A stretch of 64,000 nt of DNA, taken from assembly GCA_039881145.1 (NCBI GenBank), contig JAYKKI010000037.1, forward strand, positions 14,891,501 to 14,955,500. The letters run 5' to 3'. The translations under genes were made by a program, and so were the position numbers. This DNA comes from Druceiella hillmani. Lineage: Eukaryota > Arthropoda > Insecta > Lepidoptera > Hepialidae. The notes under the pieces were generated by a model. It made no database searches. It worked only from the letters and a program-made list of their open reading frames with translations, and was not told where the DNA came from. Every line of letters begins with the position of its first letter. The stretch's first letter is position 1. Positions 62,219 through 64,000 of the stretch are shown here, in pieces.

Positions 62219-62440
62219 TTAAATAAAATTATAAAATATTATTTCGATCATGTGAATAGTTTTTAAAACCTTGTCATCACTGAAATCATCTTGCGCTGTA
62301 TGCGTTACTGAAAAAAGAATACAAACTGCTGCGTCGTCTACCCAACTTTGGTGCTTTCGCTTCGTTAGAGTTTTACGCGGCAAACACAAAGTTATTTCAC
62401 CAACTTTTAGATGCTGGTATGGTGTTTGCGTTCTTCGTTT
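62219..62440 (-). other. Coding-like island at right end of unit B
   Basis: The minus strand is open through 62219-62548 and reads KRKHQSWVDDAAVCILFSV and TAQDDFSDDKVLK. The A copy (about 38340-38450) translates similarly in the same frame (DDAVVCTLWSAM, then AQNVF) but has two stops. It could be an old exon or element gene that decayed in A. No family is recognised. Confidence 0.3.
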
Positions 62441-64000
62441 CAAATCGGTCTGTATATTTGAGTAGGTGGATAAATATTTTATTTCTTGATTTACAAATTC
62501 CATGAATAACAAAACAAAATACAAATGAAACAAATATACACATTGCAATAATACATAATTTATAAATACGATAACAATATTTTTTGGACATGTAAGCTTT
62601 GAACAATACCAACATGTTTTTAAGCGGGCTAAATAAAATTTTCGAGAGAAATATTTAGTTTTTAAAATATGGAATCTAGTTTTTAATAGAAGTTTGAAAT
62701 GAAATTATTTTGAAATTTAATTTTTTATTCGCACCTTCTGGGTTTTTTTAAAATAACAAGGTAAAAGAAGCAAAATCAGATGATAAAACAATCAGCTTAA
62801 GAATGTTTTTCGTATGATTGTTATCCACAAGTACGAGGAAGGAAACAGTCTATGCGATGACTACGTTTACTATAAAAGGTGCTTTTTAAATTTTAGAAAA
62901 CTTCGTTTAATTTTCATCTATAATTTAGTAAATGTCTTTGTACTAGAATGCGATATCTATTTGTTAATTGATATTCTTTATTGTACAAATGCGTAAGGTA
63001 AACTTATTGCTATAAGAAAAATGTCTTCCAATGAACCAAATCACTAAGTAATCAAATATATTACGTGCTGAGGTGCTATCCAGCCCTGGTCCGAGAGTCG
63101 GTTTAGATCACAGAATATGAAACAAATAGAAGTGACATATTCGCCGAACTGTGAAAACACGTGTCGCCAGATAGAAATATTTGAATTTTGAATGTGCCAA
63201 CTTAGAAATTACCCGCCAATTACAACAAGACGCACTCCCCCACCAGTGTTCATAGCCATCATCGATGTATTAAATTCGTTCTCGTTTCGGCACGCTTTGT
63301 CGCATATTTTTATCCTGCTCCCGGCAAAAATTCTAAAATGTTAGTGTTGTTCACACATTTAACGACCGCTCACCACGATATCGACAAAGAGCAACAGTAC
63401 AAATTAGCCGCAATATTTAAAATTGTTTTAAGAATACTTAAATTTTACGAAATTGTGACGTTTAGATATGTCCTAAAATATTTATCAAATTATTATCTAT
63501 ATGCGATGCACCTAACTGACTAATGGAAACACAATAATTAGCTAATAAGGTTTCGTCAGTTTTAGAGCATTACAATTAAAACTTATTCTATTTAGTTAAC
63601 AATATGTTGGCGTTTTTTTAAATTTTGGACTGATCTACATTTCCATAATGTACAAACAACTACATATGAATTTTATTAATGGAAATGAAACGAGAAAACG
63701 CACCATAGTTCTAGTAAACAATGAAGCCATTCAGCTTAATGAAATGATAAGGATGATCTAAAGAGACATGCCGCATGATCTAAACCGAGAATATAGCAAC
63801 AAAAATAAAAATAAATGACATAACAGTTTACTAACATAATTTATCACAACTGCCAAATGTCTAAATTAAAAAAAAGTGTTATGATAATTTCAATATCTGA
63901 AATGTAAGAAACAAATTTATTACGATAAATTAAATTTATAATGACTGTAAATTATCCGTTTCGAAAAAGATTAACAAAGTAATTTTGTATAAATCTCCTT
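62441..64000. other. Right flank, no recognised gene
   Basis: Outside the duplication. A GC-richer part at 63060-63440 contains the start of a 61-codon ATG frame (63338-63523, beginning MLVLFTHLTTAHHD). The peptide has no recognisable motif. The rest is AT-rich. Confidence 0.3.

Larger units (their letters stand above)
41289..62440 (+). repeat. Segmental duplication, unit B
   Basis: Partner of 14575-38510 in direct orientation, with the anchors given there. The offset drifts from about 26.7 kb at the left to about 23.9 kb at the right because of indels and insertions in one copy. No intact gene is recognised. Some old open frames survive better in B (46361-46747, 62219-62420), others in A (22200-22568, 30087-30323), as expected for neutral decay of both copies. 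Confidence 0.9.

Noticed and set aside
14575..62440. Units A and B as integrated polydnavirus segments or another large DNA virus
   Set aside because: No viral gene, excision-site motif or ankyrin/phosphatase-type gene was recognised. A plain segmental duplication explains the data.

Overview
The window is AT-rich eukaryotic DNA. The likely source is an arthropod, most probably an insect. The reasons are the long (TA)n microsatellites, the decayed animal transposons (a Helitron, non-LTR LINEs, a pogo/Tigger element, tRNA-derived SINEs), the lack of any operon-like gene packing, and splice-site-like motifs around the few coding-like islands. I recognise no intact host gene. Every confident protein match is to a broken transposon.

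Layout. Positions 1640-6919 hold a decayed Helitron on the minus strand (HUH/Rep plus Pif1-type helicase). Positions 7150-8290 hold a broken LINE on the plus strand. Positions 8290-14570 are mostly non-coding, with a possible LTR or foldback element (8912-9284), a tRNA-like SINE head (10292-10360), a six-copy 40-bp minisatellite inside 13507-13853, and a 51-bp-arm inverted repeat (14441-14565).

The dominant structure is an old direct segmental duplication. Unit A (about 14575-38510) is homologous to unit B (about 41289-62440) over most of its length. The two copies look roughly three quarters identical where they align by eye, with many indels. They differ by insertions found in one copy only (A: foldback element, pogo element; B: a 1.25-kb unknown segment, a SINE, a LINE fragment), by minisatellite expansions in one copy only, and by one exchange of block order around 24.2-26.4 kb. 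Between the units (38.5-41.3 kb) lie a second copy of the foldback element and one 201-nt segment that looks like an internal protein-coding exon.

There is no gene system here whose parts can be seen to work together. The best leads are the duplication and its internal rearrangement, the few conserved islands within it, the exon-like segment at 40055-40255, and the foldback element with an apparent 15-bp target duplication. All alignments were done by eye, and boundaries inside the duplication are approximate.
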